Positions 49,826 through 58,889 are shown, counted from the first letter of the stretch. The stretch: DNA of 64,000 nt from Psychrobacillus sp044762745 (GCF_044762745.1 NZ_JBIWEX010000002.1:124001-188000), one strand, 5' to 3'. Numbers and translations are program-made. Notes: generated by a model from the letters alone, not told the origin.

Positions 49826-51538
49826 ATGGTAACGAAACTACCTAAAACAGATGTTGTAACGGTAGGTGTTGGCTGGACAGGCGGAATTATAGCTGCTGAG
49901 GCCAGTAAAGCAGGTTTAAAAGTTGTTGGATTAGAACGTGGTGGAAATCGTGGAACGGAAAACTTTGGTGCGAAACATGATGAACTGCGCTATGCAATAC
50001 GCGGGGAATTGATGCAAGATCTAACGAGAGAAACGTTAACATTTAGAAATAATAGTGGTCAGCGTGCATTACCAATGCGTCAATATGGTTCTTTCATGTT
50101 AGGAAATGGCGTTGGAGGAGCAGGTACACATTGGAACGGAATGACTGACCGTTACAACCCATATGACTTTGAAATTAGATCAAAAACGATTGAAAGATAT
50201 GGCGAAGGTAAAATCGCGGAAGGACTTCTCGTTCAAGACTGGGGAATTACTTACGACGAAATGGAACCATATTATACAATGTTTGATAAAATGGCTGGTA
50301 TTTCTGCTGACGAGACACCTCTTCGTGGACATCGTTCAGAACCATTCCCAAATCCGGCATTGAAACATGGTCCTGAGCTTGATTTATTTAAAGAAACAAC
50401 GAAAAAAATGGGACTGGATCCTTTCACTATGCCAGCTGCTAACAACTCACGACCTTATGAAAATCCGGATGGTCAGCATTTAGCTCAATGTCAAATGAAC
50501 GGATTCTGTGAGCGTTTCGGTTGTGAATACGGTGCAAAAGCAAGTCCAAACGTTACGGTTATCCCAACAGCATTGAAAACTGGTAATTTTGAACTTCGCC
50601 CATATTCTGAGGTTATCGAAGTTTTACATAAAGATGGAAAAGCAACAGGGGTTATTTATGTCGATACACGTACAGGTGAGAGATTTGAACAACCTGCAGA
50701 TATTGTTGCAATAACAAGTTATACATTTAATAATAATCGTTTGTTACTCAATTCAAAACTTGGTACTCCATATGATCCTAAAACACAAAAAGGTACAATT
50801 GGTAAGAACTACTGTTACCAAATCATCGTAGGAACAGACGGGTTCTTTGATGATCGTAAGTTCAACACTGCAATTGGTTCTGGTGGACTCGGTGCAACAT
50901 TAGATAACTTTAATGCCGATAACTTTGACCATTCAGATTTTGATTTTATACATGGTGGATCGATCATCATGAGCCAAAATGCGAAAAGACCAATTGATAA
51001 CAACCAAGTTCCACCAGGTACACCAAGATGGGGTAAAGAATTTAAACAACAATCGTTAAAATACTATAACCGCCACGTAAACGTTCACACGTATGGCGCA
51101 ATTATGCCTAATGTCAATAACTATTTGGATTTAGACCCAACATATAAAGATATACACGGTAATCCACTTGTTCGCATGACGTTTGACTTCTCGGAATCGG
51201 ACCGTAAACGTGGTAAATTCCTGAACGATAAAACGAAGGAAATCATGTTAGAAATGGGAGCAACACATGTCTCTGATCATACTCCAACTGATCATTATGA
51301 TATAACAAGATATCAAGCAACACATAATACAGGTGGTGTTATCATGGGAGCAGATCCTGAAACATCTGCTGTCAATTCTTACCTACAAATGTGGGAAGCG
51401 GAAAATGTTTTCGTTGTTGGTGGATCAGCGTATGCTCACCAAAGTGGTTACAATGCGACTCATACTTTAGGAGCACTTGCTTACCGTGCATCTGAAGGAA
51501 TCATCAAATATAGTAAAGGTGGAGGCACGCTTGTATAA
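49826..51538 (+). CDS. GMC-family FAD dehydrogenase, gluconate/sugar type
   Basis: The 570-residue flavoprotein oxidises a sugar or polyol at the outer face of the membrane. Domains in order: FAD-binding loop GVGWTGGIIAAEA (13-25), LGNGVGGAGTHWNGMTDRY (about 93), a Cys motif C-x5-C-x4-C (Cys222, Cys228, Cys233) comparable to the iron-sulfur ligands of bacterial FAD-glucose dehydrogenase, and the C-terminal catalytic region THNTGGVIMG and HQSGYNATHTLGALA with His and Asn. The exact substrate is unknown. No signal peptide is present. GAGG precedes the ATG, 74 bp after the small subunit. Confidence 0.87.
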   Translation: MVTKLPKTDVVTVGVGWTGGIIAAEASKAGLKVVGLERGGNRGTENFGAKHDELRYAIRGELMQDLTRETLTFRNNSGQRALPMRQYGSFMLGNGVGGAGTHWNGMTDRYNPYDFEIRSKTIERYGEGKIAEGLLVQDWGITYDEMEPYYTMFDKMAGISADETPLRGHRSEPFPNPALKHGPELDLFKETTKKMGLDPFTMPAANNSRPYENPDGQHLAQCQMNGFCERFGCEYGAKASPNVTVIPTALKTGNFELRPYSEVIEVLHKDGKATGVIYVDTRTGERFEQPADIVAITSYTFNNNRLLLNSKLGTPYDPKTQKGTIGKNYCYQIIVGTDGFFDDRKFNTAIGSGGLGATLDNFNADNFDHSDFDFIHGGSIIMSQNAKRPIDNNQVPPGTPRWGKEFKQQSLKYYNRHVNVHTYGAIMPNVNNYLDLDPTYKDIHGNPLVRMTFDFSESDRKRGKFLNDKTKEIMLEMGATHVSDHTPTDHYDITRYQATHNTGGVIMGADPETSAVNSYLQMWEAENVFVVGGSAYAHQSGYNATHTLGALAYRASEGIIKYSKGGGTLV

Positions 51539-51540
51539 GC

Positions 51541-51839
51541 ATGTGTGGAAATACAACATTTAATAGACTCGGACTCGAATCCGAAGAACAAGACGTCAAT
51601 TAACGAAGTTCTTAGCTAATAAATGTGAAGCTATCCTAAAAGAAATGGGTGCAGATCCTGAAACATCAGCAGTAAACAACTACTCCCAAATGTGGGATGT
51701 AGAAAATCTGTTTGTTGTAAGGGCATCTTCTTTCCCACAAAACGCTGGATACAACCCAACAGGTACAGTAGGCGCATTATCTTACCGTGCGGCTGAAGGT
51801 ATTCTTAAGTACATGGAAAAAGGCGGATCACTTATTTAA
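51541..51839 (+). pseudogene. Remnant of a second GMC dehydrogenase (C-terminus)
   Basis: In one frame the region reads RQLTKFLANKCEAILKEMGA, then directly DPETSAVNNYSQMWDVENLF and YNPTGTVGALSYRAAEGILKYMEKGG. This matches the last part of the intact gene, but with the roughly 35 residues between EMGA and GADPETS missing and the catalytic H-x-SG changed to SFPQNAGYN. In-frame stops lie near 51560. The loss probably happened by recombination between two ATGGG(A/T)GCA stretches. Divergence from the neighbour indicates an old paralogue rather than a fresh duplication. Confidence 0.82.
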
Positions 51840-51907
51840 CATTACTAAGTAAGACGCGTAATTAATATAACAATGAACATCTTTTCATAGAATTAGCCAA
51901 CAACAAA

Positions 51908-51947
51908 AGCTACTAGTTCTCTCACTTGAGAGTGCTAGTAGTTTTTT
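51908..51947 (+). terminator. Terminator after the GMC cluster
   Basis: CTACTAG with CTAGTAG and an inner CTCTC/GAGAG stem are followed by TTTTTTA. Confidence 0.85.
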
Positions 51948-52068
51948 ATTTATTAGTCACAAATTGGTCTACATATCCAGTGCACGATATTCATTTTTTC
52001 ACAACCCGAACATAACTTGTGATAGAATGAAAGATAAAATTATTTACATATGCGAGGAGTGCTTTTAA

Positions 52069-53250
52069 TTGAATATAGAACCATCTAGAAAAATGTCCAT
52101 ATTTGAACCTGCCATTTTCGGTGATTTAAAAGCAGCCGCAGCAGCAAAACAAGCAGCTGGTTATAAAGTGTATGATTTAAGTTTAGGTAGTCCGGACTTA
52201 CCTCCTGATGAAAAAGTTAGAAAAGTTCTATCTGAACAAAGTTTCTCTGAACATTCATATGGCTACATGCTTAGTGGAACAAAACGTTTTAACGAAGCGG
52301 TGGCGAATTATTATAAACGACGTGTTAACGTTAATTTAGATCCACAAACGGAAATTTTACAGACAATGGGTTCCCAAGAAGGACTTGTTCATCTTCCGAT
52401 AGCATTTTGCAACGAAGGGGACATTGTGCTCACAACCAACCCTGGATATGTTGCGTATGACGCTGGTATTAAGCTTGCAGGTGCTGTTCCTTATTATATG
52501 AACCTAACTGAAGAGAATGGCTATTTACCAGATTTAGATGCAATCCCAGAGGATATCGCATACAATGCGAAACTATTGATATTGAATCTTCCAGGGAACC
52601 CTGTTCCAGCAATGCCTAATGAAGCTTTCTTTGAAAAAGTAGTAGCTTTTGCAAAGAAATACAATGTGATTATTTTGCATGATGCTGCATATTCTGAATT
52701 CTATTTTTCTGGTAATGCACCAAGTAGTTTCTTAACTACACCTGGAGCAATGGAAGTTGGTATGGAGATTAATTCATTATCTAAAAGCTTCAGCTTAGCT
52801 GGTACACGTATTGCATATCTCGTCGGAAATGCGGAAATGATTAGTATTATGAAGCAATTAAAATCTAATCTAGACTTTGGTATTTTCGGTCCCATCCAAG
52901 AAGCAGGAATTACGGCATTGAATAATGCAGAGGAAATTACGGATCGTCTACGCAAACTATTTGCAGAGCGACATAAAGTGTTAATGCAAGGCATAATAGA
53001 TTTAGGTTGGACCGTAGCACCTTCTAATGGTGGCATGTTCGTATGGGCTAAATATCCGTACGATATGGATGATAAAGAATTTGCCTTTGAAGTCATTCGT
53101 CAAACTGGTGTCGTTACAGTGCCTGGTACGGTATTCGGATCAGAAGGCGCTGGCTTCGTACGAATGGCACTTGTACAAGATGTTGAAACGCTGAAAAATG
53201 CGGTTGAACAATTAAAAAATTTAAACCTAGAGACTTGCGCAACTATGTAA
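52069..53250 (+). CDS. PLP-dependent aminotransferase, class I/II
   Basis: The 393-residue aminotransferase resembles the LL-diaminopimelate/PatA and MalY-like branch: LSLGSPDLPPDEKVRKVL near residue 35, NLPGNPVPAMPNEAFFEKVV near residue 173, HDAAYSEFYF near 205, and the PLP lysine in SLSKSFSLAGTRIAYLVG near 238. The C-terminal GFVRMALV Arg binds the substrate carboxylate. The usual NYPNNPTG is NLPGNPVP here, which is somewhat unusual. The start is TTG behind GAGGAG. The substrate is not certain. Confidence 0.85.
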   Translation: MNIEPSRKMSIFEPAIFGDLKAAAAAKQAAGYKVYDLSLGSPDLPPDEKVRKVLSEQSFSEHSYGYMLSGTKRFNEAVANYYKRRVNVNLDPQTEILQTMGSQEGLVHLPIAFCNEGDIVLTTNPGYVAYDAGIKLAGAVPYYMNLTEENGYLPDLDAIPEDIAYNAKLLILNLPGNPVPAMPNEAFFEKVVAFAKKYNVIILHDAAYSEFYFSGNAPSSFLTTPGAMEVGMEINSLSKSFSLAGTRIAYLVGNAEMISIMKQLKSNLDFGIFGPIQEAGITALNNAEEITDRLRKLFAERHKVLMQGIIDLGWTVAPSNGGMFVWAKYPYDMDDKEFAFEVIRQTGVVTVPGTVFGSEGAGFVRMALVQDVETLKNAVEQLKNLNLETCATM

Positions 53251-53263
53251 CTTTAAAAAACGA

Positions 53264-53303
53264 AAAGACCAAGGAAAGCATGCTTAGCTTTCACTTGGTC
53301 TTT
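53264..53303. terminator. Bidirectional terminator
   Basis: AAAGACCAAGGAAAGC pairs with GCTTTCACTTGGTCTTT (one bulge) between convergent genes, overlapping the last codons of the MATE gene. Confidence 0.8.
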
Positions 53304-54669
53304 CTTTGTTTTCAACAGGGCGTACGAGGGCAAACTTCTCCCATTTTCTGCTTTTCCATCTAAAATACATAATGATCGCTCTTGTCCATTCATCTGCAGT
53401 TATCGCTAACCAAATACCTGGAAGACCTAAATCTAAGACAAAAACTAAAAAGTAACCTAATGGTAAACTCATCATGACCATGGACAATGCGCCCATCGCA
53501 ACTGGAAATTTTGCGTCCCCAGCCGCTCGCAATGAATTAATAATAACAATATTCATCGTACGACCAGTCTCTAGTAAAATACTCAAGATCAATACAGATG
53601 CACCGATTTGAATAACATGTTCGTTATTCGTAAACAAACTCATCAGTGGAACTCGGAATATCATAACAATTGCAACCATTACTAGCGTGAACAATAATGC
53701 CCATTTCACACTTGTCCATACGGACTTATATGCCTCGTCTTTTTCATTCGCTCCCACAAGTCTTCCGACAATAATCGCGGTCCCCATTCCAATTGCTATC
53801 GCAAACAAATAAGTAAACATCGATATATTCACCGCATATTGCCTCGCTGCTAAGGACTCTGCTCCTAAATATGTTACATAATAAAGGAATACAATTTGGC
53901 ATCCTTGATACAAAATCTGTTCAAAAGCAGATGGTAGTCCTATTTGTAAAATCTTACTAATGTACTCTTTGGATATTGTGAAGTAATACTGTACTTTCAC
54001 ACGGTATTCCATTACTTGATACAACAACCAGAAAAAAACAAGTAATGCAATCAATCTACTTAGGACAGAAGAAATAGCGGCCCCTTGCACACCTAATTCA
54101 GGAAAACCGAATTTCCCAAAGATCAACAAATAGTTTCCAACTACATGAATAATATTCATCCCTAGTGATACTAGCATCGTCTGCTTCGTATAACCATGTA
54201 CTCGAATAACTGCTGCTAATGCATTAATCACTGCCTGAAGGAAAATGGCTCCTCCGACAATGGATAAGTATTGATGTGCATGAACAAGTACGTCTCCTTG
54301 TAAGTTCATGGCCGTCATCATACTTTTAGAAAATAGTATAAACCCTACACTTAAAACAATCCCAACACCTAAATTTAACGTTACCGCCAAGCCAGAAATT
54401 TTCGAGGCTTCGATAAATCGCTTGGAACCTAAATACTGAGAAACAACGATTGCTGCCCCATTACCTACTACTTCTAATATTAATATCGCAATATGAATGT
54501 ACTGATTGGCTGCCCCAACCCCAGACACCGCATCATCGGATAGGCTACTTAGCATGAATGTATCGGCAATCCCCATTAACATAAATAAAAATACTTCTAA
54601 AAAAATGGGCCAAGTTAAATGAAATAGACTTAACTTGGCCCCCAGATCTTTCTTCTTACTCACTGCCAT
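53284..54669 (-). CDS. MATE-family multidrug exporter
   Basis: The 461-residue protein has the twelve helices and two-fold repeat of MATE exporters. The first repeat opens LTWPIFLEVFLFMLMGIADTFMLS with VGAANQYIHI after it, and the second LQIGLPSAFEQILYQGCQIVFLYY. It exchanges Na+ or H+ for cationic drugs or metabolites. Bacillus relatives (YeeO/NorM-like) are mostly uncharacterised. It is monocistronic. Confidence 0.88.
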   Translation of the reverse strand: MAVSKKKDLGAKLSLFHLTWPIFLEVFLFMLMGIADTFMLSSLSDDAVSGVGAANQYIHIAILILEVVGNGAAIVVSQYLGSKRFIEASKISGLAVTLNLGVGIVLSVGFILFSKSMMTAMNLQGDVLVHAHQYLSIVGGAIFLQAVINALAAVIRVHGYTKQTMLVSLGMNIIHVVGNYLLIFGKFGFPELGVQGAAISSVLSRLIALLVFFWLLYQVMEYRVKVQYYFTISKEYISKILQIGLPSAFEQILYQGCQIVFLYYVTYLGAESLAARQYAVNISMFTYLFAIAIGMGTAIIVGRLVGANEKDEAYKSVWTSVKWALLFTLVMVAIVMIFRVPLMSLFTNNEHVIQIGASVLILSILLETGRTMNIVIINSLRAAGDAKFPVAMGALSMVMMSLPLGYFLVFVLDLGLPGIWLAITADEWTRAIIMYFRWKSRKWEKFALVRPVENKERPSES

Positions 54670-54771
54670 TTTCTAATTCCTTCTTTACCTGTTCATTTTT
54701 TCATAAGAAGAATCTTACCATATACTATGAGTCCAGCGCTAGTTAAGAATTTGTAATGGCTTCACACAAAG

Positions 54772-54820
54772 AAAAAAGCAGAGTGTGGGAACTGTTGAAG
54801 TTCCCCTCTACTTTTCTAGC
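54772..54820 (-). terminator. Terminator of the glutamine-type ABC operon
   Basis: In the minus direction AGTAGAGGGGAAC pairs (one bulge) with GTTCCCACACTCTGCT and ends in TTTTTTC. Confidence 0.75.
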
Positions 54821-54833
54821 TTTAGAAGATATT

Positions 54834-55484
54834 TTATACATTTTTTAACTCTAATCTTTTCGCTATTAAAGATAGTGCGTAGTTAACAACGAAGTACATA
54901 AGTGCGATTAAAATGAAAATCGGAATCACATAGCTCTGTTGTTGGGCTTGAATGATTTTGGCATTATGCAGTAGCTCTGGGAGTGCAATAACAACTGCAA
55001 GCGATGTATCTTTGAGTAGCGATATAAATTGACTAACAAGATTCGGTACCATTCTTCGAAGAGCTTGCGGCAAAATAATCAGTCTTAACGCTTGCACGTA
55101 AGATAAACCAGACGAACGAGCCGCTTCCATTTGTCCTTTTGGAATTGAGTTTAGTCCACCGCGAACAATTTCCGCAAGCATAGCTGATTCAAACACAGTT
55201 AATGCCATAATGGCAGAAGCAGTAATACTCATATTAATACCTATCTCTGGTAGTGCGAAATAAACGAACAGTATGATTAATAAAAGTGGTAAGTTTCGAA
55301 TTCCTTCGACCAATACTACTAATACTTTTGACAGGACAGGAATCTTAGCAAATCGTAATGTACCAACTAATCCCCCTATGATAAAGCTAAGAACAATGGA
55401 AATTAACGCTACTTTTAGCGTTACATAAAATCCTTCTAATAGAAATAGTAAATTATCGGTAGAAAATGCACCTAAAAAATCCAT
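54834..55484 (-). CDS. glnP: Amino-acid ABC permease, GlnP type
   Basis: The 216-residue permease belongs to the HisM/GlnP family, with five helices and the EAA loop RSSGLSYVQALRLIILPQALRRMVPN near residue 120-150 that contacts the ATPase. It forms a heterodimer with the permease encoded 12 bp upstream. It is the last gene of a four-gene operon in the glnQHMP order of B. subtilis. The symbol reflects that order; glutamate or aspartate is equally possible as substrate. Confidence 0.87.
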   Translation of the reverse strand: MDFLGAFSTDNLLFLLEGFYVTLKVALISIVLSFIIGGLVGTLRFAKIPVLSKVLVVLVEGIRNLPLLLIILFVYFALPEIGINMSITASAIMALTVFESAMLAEIVRGGLNSIPKGQMEAARSSGLSYVQALRLIILPQALRRMVPNLVSQFISLLKDTSLAVVIALPELLHNAKIIQAQQQSYVIPIFILIALMYFVVNYALSLIAKRLELKNV

Positions 55485-55496
55485 TATGACACCTCC

Positions 55497-56150
55497 TTAT
55501 TGGCTTCTTGCAAGACGTTTTTCAAGGTATCCTACACCAGTACTTAATGGAATTGTAAGCAATAGATAAAATAGAGCTACAAATATGTATACATCAAATA
55601 CTACATATGTCTTAGCTGAGATAAGATCTGCAAAATACATAAGATCCTTACCAGCTATAAGCGCTAATATAGATGAGTTTTTTACTAAGTTGATAAACTG
55701 GTTACCAATTGGAGGAATGACAATTTTAACAGCTTGAGGTAATATGATTATTCTCATCGTTTGAATATAGTTTAAACCTGACGATCTTCCAGCCTCCATT
55801 TGCCCTTTAGGAACTGATAAAATACCAGAGCGGATTGCCTCTGCAATAAACGCAGAAGTATAAATAGAGAGTGCTATAGTCCCTGCTATTAGTCCCGAAA
55901 GTTTAAGCCCGAGAACAGGAGTACCAATATAAAAGAAAAAAGCAATAACAACTAGCGGAATATTACGGAAGAACTCTACATATGCGGTACCAAACCATCG
56001 TAGCGGTGCTATTGGTGTAATTCTCATAACAGCAATAATTGCACCTACGATGAAACTTGCAACTAGAGCAATTAAACTGGCAATAATCGTAATTTTTAAT
56101 CCTTCGAAAAACATATCGAAATAATTGACTAATATAGAGAAATCCAACAT
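55497..56150 (-). CDS. glnM: Amino-acid ABC permease, GlnM type
   Basis: A 217-residue partner permease with the same five-helix plan and EAA loop (GRSSGLNYIQTMRIIILPQAVKIVIPP). ATG 56150 follows GAGGTGAGAG, and a longer frame upstream lacks a ribosome site. Two different permeases, one binding lipoprotein and one ATPase complete a type I importer for a polar amino acid. Confidence 0.87.
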   Translation of the reverse strand: MLDFSILVNYFDMFFEGLKITIIASLIALVASFIVGAIIAVMRITPIAPLRWFGTAYVEFFRNIPLVVIAFFFYIGTPVLGLKLSGLIAGTIALSIYTSAFIAEAIRSGILSVPKGQMEAGRSSGLNYIQTMRIIILPQAVKIVIPPIGNQFINLVKNSSILALIAGKDLMYFADLISAKTYVVFDVYIFVALFYLLLTIPLSTGVGYLEKRLARSQ

Positions 56151-56238
56151 CTCTCTCACCTCACTTAACATAATCAGGATGAACAATAGTGCTCATCCTG
56201 AATAAAAACATTTAGAAACCAATAAAGTCAATCGTAAT

Positions 56239-57048
56239 TTAGAATCCTTCGAACCATTTATCGTATACTTTATCAAACTCGCCATTTGAATGGATTGTTT
56301 TAAGCGCCTTGTTAAGCTTATCTAATAACTCTGTATTTCCTTTTTTAACAGCAATTCCGTATGGCTCATCTGTAAATGTTCCTCCAACTAATTCGAAAGA
56401 ATCGTCTTCAGAAGCCATTCCCATAAGAATAGAGTTGTCTGTTGTTAAAGCCTCACCTTTTCCAGCTTTTAGTGCAGTAAATGCCTCTGCATAGTTTTCA
56501 AATTCTAAAACTGGAGCATTTGGAGCAGCTGCACGGATATTATCCGTAGATGTAGATCCTTTTACTGCAAGTACCGTTGTATCTTTTGTTAAATCATCAA
56601 TACTTTGTACTGGACTTCCTTTTTTTACAAGAAGAGATTGACCTGCTTCAAAATAAACTTCAGTAAAGTCTACTTCTTTTTTACGATCTTCTGTTATTGT
56701 CATCGTTGCGATAATTGCATCAATGTCGCCTTTGTTCAATAATGGAATTCTTGTTTTGGATGTTACTTCTACAAATTCAGCCTTATTTTCATCGCCAAGA
56801 ATTTCTTTTGCCAATAGCTTTGCAATATCGATATCGAACCCTTCTACTTCACCTGAAGTTGGGTTTTTTAAACCAAATAATTTTGTATCAAATTTTACAC
56901 CGAAAACAATTTTGTCACTATCTCCACCGGTTGAATCTCCACTAGTTGCACCCTTGCTACCCTCATCATCAGTACCACAAGCTGCTAAAAAAAATACTGA
57001 CATAAGTGCTAATACTGCAAATTTAAAAAACTTTTTTGTCTTAAACAT
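56239..57048 (-). CDS. glnH: Amino-acid-binding lipoprotein, GlnH type
   Basis: The 269-residue receptor has a lipoprotein signal with lipobox LAAC and modified Cys24. The type-3 solute-binding domain runs from residue 45 to the end: GFDIDIAKLLAKEILGD, then NKGDIDAIIATMTITEDRKKEVDFTEVYFEAG, then VLAVKGSTSTDNIR. These are typical of glutamine/glutamate/aspartate receptors. It is tethered to the outer membrane face and delivers ligand to the two permeases. AAGGGGATG precedes the start. Confidence 0.9.
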   Translation of the reverse strand: MFKTKKFFKFAVLALMSVFFLAACGTDDEGSKGATSGDSTGGDSDKIVFGVKFDTKLFGLKNPTSGEVEGFDIDIAKLLAKEILGDENKAEFVEVTSKTRIPLLNKGDIDAIIATMTITEDRKKEVDFTEVYFEAGQSLLVKKGSPVQSIDDLTKDTTVLAVKGSTSTDNIRAAAPNAPVLEFENYAEAFTALKAGKGEALTTDNSILMGMASEDDSFELVGGTFTDEPYGIAVKKGNTELLDKLNKALKTIHSNGEFDKVYDKWFEGF

Positions 57049-57069
57049 TCATACATCCCCTTTATTTGT

Positions 57070-57798
57070 TTAGTGATTTAAAATACGGCTGAGAAATACT
57101 TTCGCCCGCTCTTCCTTCGGGTTTTCGAAAAACTCTACCGGCATTTCCTCTTCTAAAATTTTCCCTTGATCCATAAATACAATTCGGTCGCCTACTTCTT
57201 TTGCGAATCCCATTTCATGCGTCACGACGACCATTGTCATCCCCTCTTTTGCGAGCGCTTTCATTACATCTAATACTTCTCCCACCATTTCTGGGTCAAG
57301 CGCAGATGTCGGCTCATCAAAAAGCATAATTTCAGGTTTCATCGCAAGTCCCCTTGCTATCGCAACACGTTGCTGTTGACCTCCCGATAATTGAGAAGGG
57401 AACGAAGAAGCTTTATCAGGAATCCCTACTTTTTCTAAATAATACATTGCGGTTTTTTTGGCTTCTTCTGCTGATTGTTTTAGCACATTTATTGGGGCAA
57501 GCGTAATATTTTCTAGGACCGTTTTGTGAGGATATAAATTGAAATGTTGAAATACCATTCCAATATTTCGTCGAAGTTTATTAATATCCGTTTTCTTTTC
57601 ATTTACTTGAATATTATTCACTTTTAGGATTCCATCTGTAGTTGTTTCAAGTCCGTTGATACATCTTAATAACGTACTCTTTCCAGAACCAGATGGCCCA
57701 ATTACCACGACAACCTCTCCATTTTGAATAGTAAGATTAATATCTTTTAGAACATGAAAATCTCCATAAAACTTGTTTACTTTCTCAAAAGAAATCAT
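57070..57798 (-). CDS. glnQ: Amino-acid ABC ATPase, GlnQ type
   Basis: The 242-residue ATPase carries Walker A GPSGSGKST, Q-loop FQHFNLYPHKT, signature LSGGQQQRVAIARGLA, Walker B IMLFDEPTSALDPEMV and switch His in VVTHEM. The polar-amino-acid class is clear from LPHKT-like Q-loop and length. It is the first gene of the operon and lies 21 bp from glnH. Confidence 0.91.
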   Translation of the reverse strand: MISFEKVNKFYGDFHVLKDINLTIQNGEVVVVIGPSGSGKSTLLRCINGLETTTDGILKVNNIQVNEKKTDINKLRRNIGMVFQHFNLYPHKTVLENITLAPINVLKQSAEEAKKTAMYYLEKVGIPDKASSFPSQLSGGQQQRVAIARGLAMKPEIMLFDEPTSALDPEMVGEVLDVMKALAKEGMTMVVVTHEMGFAKEVGDRIVFMDQGKILEEEMPVEFFENPKEERAKVFLSRILNH

Positions 57799-57859
57799 GT
57801 AATTCTCCTTTCTAACCAGTCACACCTTTTAAAAAATTGATTATTTTCTGAATAATATA

Positions 57860-57888
57860 ATTATATATGTATCATATTGGAAAGTCTA
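57860..57888 (-). promoter_or_regulatory. Candidate promoter of the glnQHMP operon
   Basis: On the minus strand TAGACT (57888-57883) and a perfect TATAAT (57865-57860) are 17 bp apart, about 60 bp before glnQ. No TnrA or CodY box was confirmed by eye. Confidence 0.5.
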
Positions 57889-58082
57889 CCTATTTTAATA
57901 TTAACCTATTAAAAATGTGCAATAACGATTTTGGTCTGCGCGTTATTAATCATAAAATACTAACATTATTAATGGATAGTTTCCGTAATATAGTAAGAAT
58001 GCGCATTAAAAAGCTCTATTAGGTGACCGCAATGATTTCCGCTAATTAATAGTTACATTGAATAGAGCATCTCCGCTAGACC

Positions 58083-58166
58083 TGTTTGTCGCTTTCGAGA
58101 TGTGTTTTGTCGTGTTCGGAAGGTAGTTTGTCGCGTTCACAGCATGTTATATCTCGTTCAACCACT
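58083..58166. repeat. 21-nt phased array, TTTGTCGC family, four units
   Basis: GTCGC-like cores followed by (G/T)TTC stand at 58088, 58109, 58130 and, diverged to ATCTCGTTC, at 58151: exactly every 21 nt. The unit is about TTTGTCGCGTTC plus nine free bases. Confidence 0.82.
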
Positions 58167-58239
58167 TATTGGATTTTTTTAAGATACTACATAAGATTGA
58201 AGTTAAAACTGTGACTCTGACTAGCCAGCAATTTAAGTG

Positions 58240-58372
58240 GATTGGAGCGGAAGGGCGGCGACTCCAGCGGGATGAAGTGAGACAGATGAAACTTCACAGC
58301 GCACGCGCAAGCGTCGGTGAAGGTTCATCGCTCACCCCGCGGAAAGCGTCCGCCCTGTAGCGAAAATCATTG
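58240..58372. repeat. Long copy of the GCGGAAAGCGTCCGCC palindromic repeat
   Basis: GGAGCGGAAGGGCGGCGACT at the left and CCGCGGAAAGCGTCCGCCCT at the right can pair into an interrupted cruciform. An inner arm pairs GATGAAACTTCAC with GTGAAGGTTCATC. It is markedly GC-richer than its surroundings. Similar sequences are widespread between genes in Bacillaceae, from memory. Confidence 0.78.
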
Positions 58373-58466
58373 TGGACACTTTATTCAACTTGCTAAGACG
58401 CATTATCTCTATACTATGCTTAATATAAAATCTATACGCAGTAGATCGAATAATTTTCTAAAAAAG

Positions 58467-58503
58467 TAAAAAACGTTTGACTAAACCTCATAGTCAAACG
58501 TTT
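58467..58503 (-). terminator. Terminator of the 58.5-kb gene
   Basis: A 12-bp stem AAACGTTTGACTA with its complement around seven bases ends in TTTTTTAC on the minus strand. Confidence 0.85.
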
Positions 58504-58514
58504 CCCGTTACTCC

Positions 58515-58889
58515 TTAGTTATGCTCATCCGTAATGCCTAAATGCTTATAGATATATTCTTTCAACTTTTCTACTGTAAATGATATTTCATAGATCAGAA
58601 GGCTATCTTTCACATGCGCTAATTTATTACCATCCGTTGATTCCGACTGAATGTGTAGGATATTATCTATATACAGCACCCCTTCATTCGTTATGCGTTC
58701 TTTATCATCCTCTTTTTCACTATTAACTAACCCTTCATGTTCAAGCTCTTCCACAGCTTTTGCATAATTTTCTTGTAGGCTATCCTGCAAGACATGCTCT
58801 AATTCCATAATTGCTTGTTCATTGTCTTCTAAAAAATTATAAATATAATAGGCAAGTAATACTTGTTCTTTTAGCGTTAGTTTTTCCAC
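58515..58889 (-). CDS. Unrecognised cytoplasmic protein
   Basis: This 124-residue, highly charged helical protein opens with VEKLTLKEQVLLAYYIYNFLEDNEQ. The middle (YAKAVEELEHEGLVNSEKEDD then RITNEGVLYI) looks like a winged-helix arrangement, so it may be a small DNA-binding or regulatory protein. No family was recognised. The GTG at 58889 is eight bases after GAGGAGG; the frame extends upstream to 58949 without a better site. It lies 56 bp after the EamA gene and is probably co-transcribed. Confidence 0.6.
   Translation of the reverse strand: MEKLTLKEQVLLAYYIYNFLEDNEQAIMELEHVLQDSLQENYAKAVEELEHEGLVNSEKEDDKERITNEGVLYIDNILHIQSESTDGNKLAHVKDSLLIYEISFTVEKLKEYIYKHLGITDEHN

Larger units (their letters stand above)
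57799..58514. other. Long intergenic region with two repeat families
   Basis: This 716-bp gap carries the gln promoter (57860-57888), a 21-nt array (58083-58166), a palindromic repeat (58240-58372) and a terminator (58467-58503). No gene was found; a 63-codon frame at 58169 simply reads through the palindrome. The segment 57890-58080 shows nothing recognisable. Confidence 0.6.

Noticed and set aside
58169..58360. A 63-codon frame in the long gap.
   Set aside because: It reads through the GC-rich palindromic repeat and has no ribosome site.
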